This document shows positions 34,196 to 43,049 of a stretch of DNA of 64,000 nucleotides, piece by piece. The translations under genes were made by a program, and so were the position numbers. Source of the stretch: Collinsella aerofaciens (GTDB lineage: Bacteria; Actinomycetota; Coriobacteriia; Coriobacteriales; Coriobacteriaceae); NCBI RefSeq assembly GCF_015546965.1, contig NZ_JADMUF010000001.1, positions 339,760 through 403,759 on the forward strand, written 5' to 3'. The number at the start of each line of letters is the position of its first letter. Position 1 is the first letter of the stretch. A model generated the notes under the pieces. That model made no database searches, was not told the origin of the DNA, and saw nothing but the letters and a program-made list of their open reading frames with translations.

Positions 34196-34230
34196 AACGC
34201 CCGCCGGCACCACCGCCGACGGGCGTTTTA
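34196..34230 (+). terminator. galM terminator
   Basis: AACGCCCGCCGGC pairs with GCCGACGGGCGTT (one mismatch), followed by TTTA, 27 bp after galM. Confidence 0.85.
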
Positions 34231-34269
34231 CTACCTAGTCATTGGGGACGTTCTTAAATGACTAGGTAG
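34231..34269. repeat. GGGGACGTTC-core hairpin, ACTAG subtype
   Basis: CTACCTAGTCATT (34231-34243) pairs perfectly with AATGACTAGGTAG (34257-34269) around GGGGACGTTCTTA. It is the inverse of the element at 15032 and overlaps the stop codon of the next gene. Confidence 0.85.
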
Positions 34270-34732
34270 ATGGGTCGGGATTGGAACTGGGGAGATAGCG
34301 GATTTCTAGCTCTATGCCGAGTTCTTGCAGCTCTTTGAAGGCGGCGATGTCCGTATTGTCTACGGCAACGGCAGGAGTTGCGGAACGCTTGCCCTCACCC
34401 GCTCGCATATGGCCAATGCTGATCTTGGTGATTGGCACGCCGCCCTTAACCAGCGCGAGCGCATCGGCGGGTGAGGCTACCATGATCAGAATCCACTGAC
34501 GCGGCGTTGCGGTATGAATGATGTCGATGGTCCTTTGCACCGAGAAAAACCGCGTCCAAACGCCTTCCGGCGCCGCCACCCTCATGGGTGCCCATTGGCG
34601 CGAATCCGCCGCGATCTCATCGTTGACGATTAAAACAAGGTTGGAACCCACGGCTTCGTTCCACAGCTCAACGTCTTGCCCGTAAATGAAACGGTCATCG
34701 ATACGCGTGAGAAGGATCCTGGGTTGAGCCAT
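34262..34732 (-). CDS. Mannose/sorbose-family PTS IIB-like protein lacking the active histidine
   Basis: A 156-residue protein of the Man-family IIB fold. The active-site motif is normally RIDDRLIHGQV with a phosphorylated histidine; here it reads RIDDRFIYGQD, with tyrosine in place of histidine. The remainder follows the family (LVLIVNDEIAADSRQ ... IGHMRAGEGKRSATPAVAVDN). No IIA, IIC or IID gene of this family is near. It is probably a degenerate or regulatory IIB. The ATG at 34732 has GGGG upstream. The last codons and stop lie inside a repeat element, so the C-terminus may have been altered by its insertion. Confidence 0.8.
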   Translation of the reverse strand: MAQPRILLTRIDDRFIYGQDVELWNEAVGSNLVLIVNDEIAADSRQWAPMRVAAPEGVWTRFFSVQRTIDIIHTATPRQWILIMVASPADALALVKGGVPITKISIGHMRAGEGKRSATPAVAVDNTDIAAFKELQELGIELEIRYLPSSNPDPST

Positions 34733-34939
34733 GGCTGCCCCATTCTGTTTGAGACCCATACGAGCGGGACGTCGGCCACCAACTCAACAGCAGGTCAAGT
34801 ACCAAATGGGCACCGCAGACATCACGCCTCTAATATTAGTGCATTTAAAGTGAGAAAAGCCGTCAGAACACTTGCGCGGATTTGCGATGTCCCGTATCAT
34901 AGACAGCCGTTGACGCCTCAGTTGCGTCACCACATGGCC

Positions 34940-35015
34940 GCCAGCGTAGCTCAGTTGGTAGAGCACCGCTCTCGTAAAGCGGGGGTCACCGGTTCGAGCC
35001 CGGTCGCTGGCTCCA
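34940..35015 (+). tRNA. tRNA-Thr (anticodon CGT)
   Basis: A 76-base cloverleaf. GCCAGCG pairs with CGCTGGC in the acceptor stem, CCGCT pairs with AGCGG in the anticodon stem with loop CTCGTAA, giving anticodon CGT (reads ACG). The T loop is GTTCGAGCC-like, and the 3' CCA is encoded. Confidence 0.96.
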
Positions 35016-35027
35016 TTGCACAAGATA

Positions 35028-35049
35028 GCCGCCTTCGGGCGGCTTTTTT
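35028..35049 (+). terminator. tRNA-Thr terminator
   Basis: GCCGCC TTCG GGCGGC followed by TTTTTT, 12 bp after the tRNA. Confidence 0.93.
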
Positions 35050-35115
35050 GTTGCCGATTTTGAGTGCGCATGCGCCAATGCAAGCACAACGCCGCCGGCA
35101 ACTCCCCTACTCAAC

Positions 35116-35163
35116 AAAAAAGCCCCGCCAACCGCAATCCCCAAGGGAACCGCGATTAACGGG
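35116..35163 (-). terminator. Terminator of the nagA-yhcH operon
   Basis: On the minus strand CCCGTTAATCGC can pair with GCGGTTGGCGGG (three wobble pairs), followed by a T-run, about 60 bp after the yhcH stop codon. Confidence 0.65.
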
Positions 35164-35224
35164 ACTCAAGCGCGCTCCTCAATGGAATCACGCCATCAGA
35201 CGAGCAGCTCAGCCGGGCAGCGCG

Positions 35225-35698
35225 CTACTCCTCCCAGTAAGCGTCTGCAAGCAGCTTAAAGCAGATCTTCTTGACCGGCTGCGCGCCATCGCCCGGGAAC
35301 TCGAGCGTGGGCATGTGAGGCTCGCCGGCAACGAACAGCGCAAACTTATCGTCAGCAAGATCGCCGGCAATCGAAGCGTCGGAATCGACCAGATCGTAGT
35401 CGTCCTTCTCGTCAAACTCCTGGACCAGCGTCAGGCTGCCCGTGGCAACCTTAAAGGCCTCACGACCCTCGACATCGATCTGCAGGTCGTGATAGCGCTG
35501 ATGCGTCTCGTAGTGGGCCTCGGCCTCGGGACGCGTCGTGGGAGCCATGACGTTCGCAAAGACCTTGTCGCCCAGAATCGGATGGCTGCCGACCTCGAGC
35601 TTCGTCGGATCGTTCTCCTCGAGCCAATCGATCAGCACGTCGAGACCCTTGAGCATTCCGCGATACTCCTCGATATCGCCCAATGCACCGTAAATCAT
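35225..35698 (-). CDS. YhcH/YjgK/YiaL-family protein
   Basis: A 157-residue DUF386 (beta-galactosidase subunit beta-like) protein. It has the family features GVLEVGSHPILGD-like (KLEVGSHPILGDKVFANV), YETHQRYHDLQIDVEG and a C-terminal KKICFKLL. Some members, such as NanQ, act as sugar anomerases. It lies 32 bp downstream of nagA in one operon, so it may work on amino sugars. AAGGGG lies about nine bases before the ATG. Confidence 0.85.
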   Translation of the reverse strand: MIYGALGDIEEYRGMLKGLDVLIDWLEENDPTKLEVGSHPILGDKVFANVMAPTTRPEAEAHYETHQRYHDLQIDVEGREAFKVATGSLTLVQEFDEKDDYDLVDSDASIAGDLADDKFALFVAGEPHMPTLEFPGDGAQPVKKICFKLLADAYWEE

Positions 35699-35730
35699 CT
35701 AAATCCCCTTTCGGATCGTTTCTTTGGCGG

Positions 35731-36900
35731 CTACTCGGTAAACGCGTTACCGACGCTGTTGCCACCCACATACGTCTCGACCAGGGTAAGGTCGGGATTG
35801 AACACGACAAAATCGGCATCGCGGCCAGGCATAATGCTGCCACATTTATCCTCGACGTGAGCAGAGCGCGCGGGTACCTCAGTCGCCATGCGAATTGCGA
35901 TATCGGCGCTCGCAAGACCCCAGTCGACGATGTTCTTGACGCCCTGTGCGAGCGTGAGCACCGAACCGGCGATAGCAGAGCCATCGGCGAGCCAGCAAAG
36001 GTTGTCCTTCATAATGACATCCATGCCGCCGCTGGTGTACTTGCCCTCGGGCATGCCGCCGCAACCCAGGCAATCGGTGATCAGCACCGTGTGCTGCCAG
36101 CCCTTGGCCTGCAGCAGCACCTTAATAGCAGCAGGGTTCACGTGTTTGCCGTCGCAAATGATCTCGGCATAGGTGTTGGGCGTGGTCATAGCAGCGCCCA
36201 CAACACCGGGCTCGCGATGGTGCAGACCGCGCTGGCCGTTGTAGGTATGCGTAAAGCAGCTGGCGCCAGCATTGATGGCGGCAGCACACTCATCATAGGT
36301 GGCATCGGAGTGGCCAATGCAGGTCACGACGCCCTTTGCGCTCAGAGCCGCGGCGTAAGCGGCGGCGCCGTCACGCTCGGCCGCCATGGCGCTCTTGACG
36401 ATTCGACCGCCGGCGGCCTCCTGCCACTCGTCAAAAACTTTCTCGGACGGATCGATCAGATAAGCAGGGTTCTGGGCACCCACATGCTTCATGGTAAAGA
36501 ACGGACCCTCCAGGTAGATGCCCTGAATACGAGCACCGCAGAACTCAGGTCCGCGCTCTTCGTCAGCCTGTGCAATGGCAGCGCAGGCGTCCTTGATCTG
36601 CTCCACACCGTCGGTAAAGGTCGTAGGCAACCAGCTGGTGGTACCACGACGAGCGAGCTCGGTCGAGCTGATGTTGATACCCTCGGCATCGTTATCGGTC
36701 GTGGCATGGTTATAGAAGCCATGAATGTGGGTGTCCACCATGCCCGGCGCAATCCATGTACCCGAATAATCTTTGATCTCACAAGCGGGCTCATCGGCCT
36801 GCCAAGCGCCAAAGACGCCATCTTCGACCATGAGGTAGCCGCCCAGCTGCGGCCCCGCCGGCAAAAAGAACTTGTCGGCCTTGATAGCATACGTGCTCAT
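35731..36900 (-). CDS. nagA: N-acetylglucosamine-6-phosphate deacetylase
   Basis: A 389-residue amidohydrolase. The metal-binding motifs are present: APGMVDTHIHG, the catalytic GIYLEGPFF, CIGHSDATYDE, ASCFTHTYNGQ and the aspartate in HTVLITDCLG. It removes acetate from N-acetylglucosamine 6-phosphate in the cytoplasm. With nagE and nagR upstream it completes import and the first catabolic step; nagB is not in the window. It is in an operon with the DUF386 gene. Confidence 0.93.
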   Translation of the reverse strand: MSTYAIKADKFFLPAGPQLGGYLMVEDGVFGAWQADEPACEIKDYSGTWIAPGMVDTHIHGFYNHATTDNDAEGINISSTELARRGTTSWLPTTFTDGVEQIKDACAAIAQADEERGPEFCGARIQGIYLEGPFFTMKHVGAQNPAYLIDPSEKVFDEWQEAAGGRIVKSAMAAERDGAAAYAAALSAKGVVTCIGHSDATYDECAAAINAGASCFTHTYNGQRGLHHREPGVVGAAMTTPNTYAEIICDGKHVNPAAIKVLLQAKGWQHTVLITDCLGCGGMPEGKYTSGGMDVIMKDNLCWLADGSAIAGSVLTLAQGVKNIVDWGLASADIAIRMATEVPARSAHVEDKCGSIMPGRDADFVVFNPDLTLVETYVGGNSVGNAFTE

Positions 36901-37043
36901 CTATGCTCCCGTACCCGCAGTGCGTTTTAGGGCGGATCAAAAACCACTGCATTGTTAATTCGAGCGATTGTTCGTTGCCTTCTTGCGCTTGGCCCATTTT
37001 GCACCCGCCGCAAAACACACCAAGCCGTTTATACCCAATAACT

Positions 37044-37775
37044 CTAGACTGCGCGGTTGTGGTAGACCTTGTATTTAAACTGGTCGGCGCGCGCAACCGA
37101 ACGCGTATACTCGATAACCTCGTTGTTCATGTCATATGTGGTACGAATCAAATCCAGGACCGGTGCGCCTTCGGCAATCTCGAGCAAACGAGCGTCGGAA
37201 TGGCGGGCAATACTCGCGTAGAATTCCTCCTCTGCCACGCGAACTTTCTCGTGAAAGTCCTGCTCGATCATGTCGTACAGCGATTTGTTCTCGATCATGG
37301 GGCGCTTAAGCGCAAAGAACTTGCGACTCGGCAGATATGTACACTCAATCATCAGCGGCACACCATCGGCAATACGCAGGCGCTTGATCTTGTACAGACG
37401 CTCGCCCAGACGCGCGTTCATCTCTACGGCAATATTCTTATCAGCCTCGACCTCGGTAAACTCAAGAATCGTCGTCTTGGGCACACGGCCGATCGCCTTC
37501 ATCTGCTCGGTAAAGCTATAGATTTGCGAGAGGTTTGCCGTTTGCAGAGAGCGGTCGCACACCATGGTTCCACGGCCGCGCTGACGAACCACCAAGCCTA
37601 GTCGCTCAAGCTCCTGCAGGGCAAGGCGAACCGTCGTACGCGAGAGCCCGTAGCGCTCCGACAAGTCACGCTCGGACGGCAAATAGTCGCCGGGTCGAAG
37701 CTCGTGATCGATTTTATCGGTCAGCAAATCGACGAGCTGATCGTACAAAGGTTGTTTGCGCGCTCCCATTGCCAT
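37044..37775 (-). CDS. nagR: GntR/HutC-family regulator (probable NagR)
   Basis: A 243-residue regulator. Residues 5-72 are a GntR winged helix (PLYDQLVDLLTDKI, LPSERDLSERYGLSRTTVRL) and the rest a UTRA sensor domain ending SVARADQFKYKVYHNRAV. It lies between nagA and nagE and matches NagR, which senses glucosamine or N-acetylglucosamine 6-phosphate. Operator-like repeats containing TGGTT and ACCA are found upstream of itself and of nagE. The ATG at 37775 is chosen for the AGGT upstream; ATG at 37769 is possible. Confidence 0.88.
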   Translation of the reverse strand: MAMGARKQPLYDQLVDLLTDKIDHELRPGDYLPSERDLSERYGLSRTTVRLALQELERLGLVVRQRGRGTMVCDRSLQTANLSQIYSFTEQMKAIGRVPKTTILEFTEVEADKNIAVEMNARLGERLYKIKRLRIADGVPLMIECTYLPSRKFFALKRPMIENKSLYDMIEQDFHEKVRVAEEEFYASIARHSDARLLEIAEGAPVLDLIRTTYDMNNEVIEYTRSVARADQFKYKVYHNRAV

Positions 37776-37805
37776 AATGATACCTGCCGGATAAATGACT
37801 CGAAA

Positions 37806-37819
37806 TTGGTTGTAACCAG
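37806..37819. promoter_or_regulatory. NagR-type operator upstream of nagR
   Basis: TTGGTTGTAACCAG is a near-perfect dyad 31 bp upstream of the nagR start, related to sites upstream of nagE. Confidence 0.6.
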
Positions 37820-37947
37820 ACACCACGGACTATAGCAGTTTTAATGGAATAACAACAGGTCAACAAGCATATTTCAATATTGTTTGCCAGTTGATTGCCT
37901 GTGTACTGTAATACCAATTACATCGCTGCATCAAGTATTGAGGTAGC

Positions 37948-37983
37948 AAAAAGGGCCGCCCCCGCGGAGCGGGACGACCCTTT
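37948..37983 (-). terminator. nagE terminator
   Basis: AAAAGGGCCGCCCCCGC region pairs with GCGGGACGACCCTTT; on the minus strand it ends in TTTTT. Confidence 0.85.
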
Positions 37984-38007
37984 GCAAGACAGATACGTCT
38001 TTAAGGC

Positions 38008-39498
38008 TTAGAGAAGCTTCTTGAGCTCCTCGGCAACAGCCTGGACCTGCGTGCCGATGATGACCTGGGTAGCACCCTTGTCCATCTTCATGACACCCAG
38101 AGCGCCAGCCTTCTTGCAGGCAGCCTCGTCGACCAGATCGGAATCGCCGAGCTCGAAGCGCAGGCGAGTAGCGCAGCAGTCAACGGTCTTGACGTTCTCC
38201 TTGCCACCGACGGCAGCGAGAACAGCGGCGGCCAGAGCGGCGAACTTGTCGTCGCCAGCAGCGGCGGAAGCGGAGGTCTCCTCGACATCCTCATCCTCGC
38301 GACCAGGGGTCATGAGGTTGAACTTGGTGATGGCGAAGCGGAACACGAGGTAGAAGACCACGAAGGCAGCGATGCCCAGCGGGATGATCATCCAGGTGTT
38401 GGCGGCAGCCGGGAGGCTAGAGGAGAACAGGAGGTCGGTAGCACCAGCGGAGAAGCAGAAGCCAGCACGGAAACCAACATAGTAGGTGACGATGGTGAAG
38501 ATGCCGTACAGAGCAGCGTACACGACGTAGAGCGGGAAGCACAGGAACATGAAGCCGAACTCGAAGGGCTCGGTGACACCGCAGACGAAGGCGCAGATAG
38601 CAGCGGAGACAACCAGGCCGATAGCAGCCTTCTTGTTCTTAGCGGTCTGAACCATAGCCAGGGCAGCGCCCGGGATACCGAACATCATGCAGGGGAAGAA
38701 GCCGGACATGTACATACCGAGGCTCCACTTGACGTCAGCGGAGGTCTCGCCAGCCCAGAAGTGGGTCAGATCGCCCAGGCCGATGGTGTCGAACCAGAAC
38801 ACGTTGTTCAGAGCGTGGTGCAGACCGGTCGGGATGAGCAGGCGGTTGAGGAAGGCGTAGATGCCAGCGCCGATGCCACCCATAGCAGCGATACCCTCGC
38901 CCAGAGCGACGAGCGCACCAAAGATGAGGGGCCAAGCGAAGAGCAGGACGACGGAGACGACGATGCAGATGACGGCGGTCATGATGGCGACGCAACGCTT
39001 GCCGGAGAAGAAGGCCAGCCAGTCGGGAAGACGGGTGTCCTTGAACTTGTTGTAGCAAGTGCCACCGATGATGGCGGACAGGATGCCGATGAAGGAGTTG
39101 CCAGCGATCTTGGAGAACGCGATGCCCTCGGTCGTGGCAAGCCAAGCGGTCTGAGCATCGGCGTCCATACCACGAATGGTACCAACAACAGCGGGGTTCA
39201 GGAGCTGCTGGATCATCAGGAAGGCGACGAGGCCAGCGAGGCCAGCGGTGCCATCGTGATCGTCGGCAAGGCCGACAGCGGCGCCGACTGCGAACAGCCA
39301 GGCCATGTTATCGATAAGAGCGCCGCCTGCCTTGATGAGCAGGAAGCCGGCGGTATAGGCAAAACCGGTAGTGTCACCGGCAGCACCCATGACTGCGGGA
39401 GCGAGCAGGTAGCCCACGCCCATAAGAATACCTGCGACGGGAAGCGCCGCGACGGGAAGCATCAGCGCTTTGCCGAGCTTCTGGAGGTACTTCATCAT
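38008..39498 (-). CDS. nagE: PTS N-acetylglucosamine-specific IICB component
   Basis: A 496-residue Glc-family permease. The IIC domain begins MMKYLQKLGKALMLPVAALP and has about ten membrane segments with the family motif GVTEPFEFGFMF. The IIB domain follows from about residue 420 with the phosphorylated cysteine in VDCCATRLRFEL (the second Cys). Domain order and context (nagR, nagA) point to N-acetylglucosamine rather than glucose. No Glc-family IIA is fused or nearby. AGGAG lies about eight bases before the ATG at 39498. Confidence 0.92.
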   Translation of the reverse strand: MMKYLQKLGKALMLPVAALPVAGILMGVGYLLAPAVMGAAGDTTGFAYTAGFLLIKAGGALIDNMAWLFAVGAAVGLADDHDGTAGLAGLVAFLMIQQLLNPAVVGTIRGMDADAQTAWLATTEGIAFSKIAGNSFIGILSAIIGGTCYNKFKDTRLPDWLAFFSGKRCVAIMTAVICIVVSVVLLFAWPLIFGALVALGEGIAAMGGIGAGIYAFLNRLLIPTGLHHALNNVFWFDTIGLGDLTHFWAGETSADVKWSLGMYMSGFFPCMMFGIPGAALAMVQTAKNKKAAIGLVVSAAICAFVCGVTEPFEFGFMFLCFPLYVVYAALYGIFTIVTYYVGFRAGFCFSAGATDLLFSSSLPAAANTWMIIPLGIAAFVVFYLVFRFAITKFNLMTPGREDEDVEETSASAAAGDDKFAALAAAVLAAVGGKENVKTVDCCATRLRFELGDSDLVDEAACKKAGALGVMKMDKGATQVIIGTQVQAVAEELKKLL

Positions 39499-39807
39499 AT
39501 GGTATCTCCTCCAACCTTTCTTTCGTTGTTCACCAACGAGTTCCATGTCCGCGCCTTGTGCATACCGGCTTCTCCGCTTGCCGGCATTAGTGCGCAAACT
39601 TAGACAACCCAGTCCCTTTTCTCGGGTTGCTGGTATGTACGGTAGCACACACTCAATTCAAACGTCCACCACATTTCGTTCAAATTACTATATCGTTGCC
39701 AAACGGTTATTTTTGGCCCGTAAACGGTAATTTACGCAGGTAGATGTGCTGCGTTTCTTTCATTACCAAACTAATTCTTAGCAATTTCCATTCGATTTCG
39801 TCTCAAA

Positions 39808-39853
39808 ATTGGTTACTACCAGATGAACATTGGTACCACATTGTTACTACCAG
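39808..39853. promoter_or_regulatory. Three NagR-type operators upstream of nagE
   Basis: ATTGGTTACTACCAG (39808-39822), ATTGGTACCACA (39829-39840) and ATTGTTACTACCAG (39840-39853) are clustered copies of one motif, about 310 bp upstream of nagE. The rest of this 533-bp gap is AT-rich with no gene I can support. Confidence 0.65.
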
Positions 39854-39955
39854 TTTGGCCGAAATCGTTTTCACTTTACGTGAATAAAGTCTCCAAGAAT
39901 TTGTATATATAACCCCTCCTACTCTCTCTTCCCCGCCCTTTCCTACAACGCAACA

Positions 39956-39988
39956 AGCCCCCTAGAACGATGTCCGTTCTAGGGGGCT
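39956..39988 (-). terminator. Terminator of the SurA/PrsA-like gene
   Basis: AGCCCCCTAGAACG pairs perfectly with CGTTCTAGGGGGCT (14 bp), 44 bp after the stop codon. Confidence 0.85.
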
Positions 39989-40031
39989 TCATCAGATATT
40001 TCGGCTTCGCACTCGAAAGCTCAGGCAATCT

Positions 40032-41117
40032 TTACGCAAACAGGCCGTAGATGCTGATGTTGGCCTTGGCGTACAGGCCGTTGGCGTACTCGGTCCACTT
40101 GGAGCTGGCGCTCGAAGCCTGCGAGGAATACTGCTGGTAGGCGGTGTAGTAGGCGGTCATGGCCTGCTTATAGGTAGCGCTATCGGCCGTAAAGGCATCG
40201 TCGGCAAAGGCCTTAGCGTAGGCGCTATCGGCGTCCTTCCAAGTGCCCTTCTCACTATCCCACTCGTCGCCGGCAAGGTTGATGATGTAATCGGCGTAGT
40301 CCTTGCTCGCGGTGTCCTCGTTGCCGTCAGAAGGCTCAGTCGGAGCAGTCGGCATGGTCGCGGAGCTATCGCCCACCTTCTTCTTGTAGAGCTTCTGCAG
40401 CGTCGCGGACTGGCGGACAATCTGCTTGGCCTGGTCCTTGGACACGCCATACTGCGTGGCCATGGTCTTGTAGTCCGAAGTGCCGATGGAATCCTCGGCG
40501 TACTTCTTCATCTCCTTAGAGGAGACGGTAATGCCCTCGTCCTCGGCAGCATCGAGCAGAATCTTGTTGCGTACGTAGGACAGGATGATGTCGGCAGAGG
40601 GAGCGGCGTAGTTGCCATCGCCGTCCTTGACGGTATCGAGGCTGTACTGGCTCTCGATGGCCTCGCGCGCGGTGATGTCACTCTTCTTGCCGTTGTAGCT
40701 GTAGCTTGCTACGGTCGAATCGAGCTGGTCCTCGGTCAGGGTCGACGAGCCGACACCCTTGCCGCCAAAGCCGCCATTGCCAATAAAGAATCCGACCACG
40801 GCGGCAATCACGACGGCGACCACAAAGGCGGCAATCATCGTCTTCTTGTGCTTGCAAGCGTGGTTGTCCACGTCGGAGTCGTCGTCCTCGTCCTGCTCCT
40901 CGGGCATCAGATTCTCGTCGGCGGCGTCCGCGGCGATCTTTGCTTCCAGGCGAGCATCCTCCTCCTCGGCGGTCGTGCCGGCGGCAATATGCTCGGCAGA
41001 CGTGCCGGCGACCAGGTCGATCTTCTCGTCCTCATCACCGTCGGGGCCTTCGCCGCGCTCGATGATCTGGATGCCGTCGATCTCGTCCTTCTCGTCCTTC
41101 TTTTGAATCAGACCCAT
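40032..41117 (-). CDS. Membrane-anchored SurA/PrsA N-domain-like protein
   Basis: A 361-residue single-pass protein. The first 90 residues are strongly acidic and cytoplasmic (for example EEQDEDDDSDVDN). One membrane segment follows (about 93-113, MIAAFVVAVVIAAVVGFFIG). The outside part resembles the helical N-domain of peptidyl-prolyl isomerase chaperones: DIILSYVRNKILLDAAEDEGITVSS and KYAEDSIGTSDYKTMATQYG. No PPIase domain is evident. A role in folding or holding secreted proteins is a guess. AAGGAG lies eight bases before the ATG. Confidence 0.75.
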   Translation of the reverse strand: MGLIQKKDEKDEIDGIQIIERGEGPDGDEDEKIDLVAGTSAEHIAAGTTAEEEDARLEAKIAADAADENLMPEEQDEDDDSDVDNHACKHKKTMIAAFVVAVVIAAVVGFFIGNGGFGGKGVGSSTLTEDQLDSTVASYSYNGKKSDITAREAIESQYSLDTVKDGDGNYAAPSADIILSYVRNKILLDAAEDEGITVSSKEMKKYAEDSIGTSDYKTMATQYGVSKDQAKQIVRQSATLQKLYKKKVGDSSATMPTAPTEPSDGNEDTASKDYADYIINLAGDEWDSEKGTWKDADSAYAKAFADDAFTADSATYKQAMTAYYTAYQQYSSQASSASSKWTEYANGLYAKANISIYGLFA

Positions 41118-41155
41118 ATCAGTTACTCCTTGTTAGGAAACATAGTCCCCAATAG

Positions 41156-41184
41156 AATACGCCCGACAGAGCGCCGGGCGTATT
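41156..41184. terminator. Hairpin after the isocitrate dehydrogenase gene
   Basis: AATACGCCCG pairs perfectly with CGGGCGTATT, between the dehydrogenase stop codon and the next gene. Confidence 0.6.
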
Positions 41185-41243
41185 GATTCTTAGGTTATAC
41201 GCAAACACTTAAGTACTATTTAGGCGTTTGCAGCCTGCATGTC

Positions 41244-42329
41244 TTAGGCCAGGTGCGCGATAACGGCATCGGCAAAGGCCTGCGTGCCCACAGCGCCCTC
41301 GACGGAGCCGGTCTGGGCACGACGCACGTCACCGGTAACCTGCTCACCCTCGTCGAGCGTGGCAGATACGGCCGCACGGATGCGATTGGCAGCATCGTTC
41401 TCGCCCAGGTGATCGAGCATCATCGCAGCAGAGAGGATCTCGGCCGTGGGGTTGGCGATATCCTGGCCAGCGATATCGGGCGCGGAGCCGTGCGTTGCCT
41501 CGAAGATGGCGCAGTCGGCACCGATGTTGGAGCCGGGGGCCATGCCTAAGCCGCCCACCAGGCCGGCGCACAGGTCGCTCACGATGTCGCCGTACAGGTT
41601 GGGCAGCACCAGGACATCGAAGTCGTTGGGGTTTTGGACCAGGCCCATGCAGGTGGCGTCGACGATCTTGTCGTTGAACTCGATATCGGGATAGTTGGCG
41701 GCCACCTCGCGCGCAACGCGCAGGAACAGGCCATCGGTCGCCTTCATAATGTTGGCCTTGTGCACGGCCGTCACCTTTTTGCGGCCGCAGCGGCGGGCGT
41801 ACTCAAAGGCGTACTCCACAATGCGGCGGCTCTTGGCGATGGAAATGGGCTTAATTGAGATGGCGGAATCGGCGGCGAAGGTCTTCTGACCCGAGCGCTC
41901 GACAAGCTGTGAGAGCTCCTCGACCTCGGCAGCGCCCTCATCGAACTCGATCCCGGCGTAGAGGTCCTCGGTGTTCTCACGCACGATGACCAGGTCGACG
42001 TCGCGGAAGCGCGAGCCGTCGCCCGGCTGCGACAGGCAGGGGCGCACGCAGGCGTACAGGTCGAAGTGCTTGCGCAGGGCCACGTTGACGCTGCGGAAAC
42101 CCGTGCCGACCGGCGTGGTGATGGGGCCCTTGATGGCAACCTTGGTCTCAGCGACCGCATCGAGCACGTGCTGGGGCAGCGGCGTGCCAAACTCGTCCAT
42201 GACGCCGGCACCGGCCTCCTGGACATTCCAATTGATCTGGACACCGGCGGCCTCGACCACGCGGCGCATGGCCTGCGTAATCTCGGGACCGATACCGTCA
42301 CCGGGAATCAGGACTACATCGTGCGCCAT
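41244..42329 (-). CDS. icd: NAD-type isocitrate dehydrogenase
   Basis: A 361-residue beta-decarboxylating dehydrogenase. It has the conserved [14 protein letters not shown], the substrate motif [16 protein letters not shown] and the lysine in [12 protein letters not shown], and ends with the family motif [29 protein letters not shown] is typical of NAD-dependent isocitrate dehydrogenases; isopropylmalate or homoisocitrate dehydrogenases are less likely. GAGGAG lies nine bases before the ATG. It is the last gene of a run with a HEAT-like protein, a membrane protein and a dehydrogenase. Confidence 0.87.
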   Translation of the reverse strand: MAHDVVLIPGDGIGPEITQAMRRVVEAAGVQINWNVQEAGAGVMDEFGTPLPQHVLDAVAETKVAIKGPITTPVGTGFRSVNVALRKHFDLYACVRPCLSQPGDGSRFRDVDLVIVRENTEDLYAGIEFDEGAAEVEELSQLVERSGQKTFAADSAISIKPISIAKSRRIVEYAFEYARRCGRKKVTAVHKANIMKATDGLFLRVAREVAANYPDIEFNDKIVDATCMGLVQNPNDFDVLVLPNLYGDIVSDLCAGLVGGLGMAPGSNIGADCAIFEATHGSAPDIAGQDIANPTAEILSAAMMLDHLGENDAANRIRAAVSATLDEGEQVTGDVRRAQTGSVEGAVGTQAFADAVIAHLA

Positions 42330-42335
42330 AATCTG

Positions 42336-43034
42336 TTACTCCTCGTTTTCGGCGTCGTCAGATTTTTTAACGCTAGCACGCTTCTTCTTTTTGGAGAGAT
42401 CCAGGCCAAAACGTTTAACAAGCATTTCGCAAATCTCGCTCGAACGGGCCTTGAGATAGCTGCCCTTGCCGTTCTCGGCATCGAACTTAAGGCGCAGCGC
42501 GAGCTTCTCGGCGACCTCGGCGTCAATCTCGCCCTGACCAAACTCGTACAGGCAACCGAGCATGTCGCGATACTCGAGGTCACCGTGGTAGCACTGGATG
42601 GCCTCGTCCAGAATGGGCCAAGCCTCGCGCGAACGCTCGACACTCGTGGCGCCCCACACACACAGCAGGCGGAAGGCGGCATAGCGCAGCGTGGAGGAAA
42701 GCTCATCGAACAGTGCGGTCTCGGCGCCCTCAAAGGCATCGCCCAGCTGCTCGGGGCAGGTGGTGGCGAGCGCCGTCAGGGCATCGAGGGCCTCCCAGCG
42801 GGTCTGAGCCTCGGGGCGGTCGAGCGCCTCGATCAGCGCGGGCACGCAGGGCACGACGCGCTGCGGATCGCGCTCGGCAAGCAGGTGCAGCACGCGGGCG
42901 GCAAACTGGCGGATGCGGCGCGTGGGGCAGCCGAGCTCCTGGACCAGGCGGTCGACGGCGTTCTCGTTCTCCTCTGCCAGCTGGAGCTGTGCCAGCTCCT
43001 CGTCGGTGAGCTGTTCGTCTTTGTTTTCTGCCAT
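42336..43034 (-). CDS. HEAT-repeat-like protein
   Basis: A 232-residue, largely helical protein. Repeated helical pairs (RIRQFAARVLHLLAERDP; TRWEALDALTALATTCPEQL; LRYAAFRLLCVWGATS) resemble HEAT repeats. The C-terminus is Lys-rich. It starts 15 bp after the membrane protein and ends six bases before icd. It probably mediates protein contacts; no enzymatic motif is seen. Confidence 0.7.
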   Translation of the reverse strand: MAENKDEQLTDEELAQLQLAEENENAVDRLVQELGCPTRRIRQFAARVLHLLAERDPQRVVPCVPALIEALDRPEAQTRWEALDALTALATTCPEQLGDAFEGAETALFDELSSTLRYAAFRLLCVWGATSVERSREAWPILDEAIQCYHGDLEYRDMLGCLYEFGQGEIDAEVAEKLALRLKFDAENGKGSYLKARSSEICEMLVKRFGLDLSKKKKRASVKKSDDAENEE

Positions 43035-43049
43035 AGTTACCTCTTCTTA

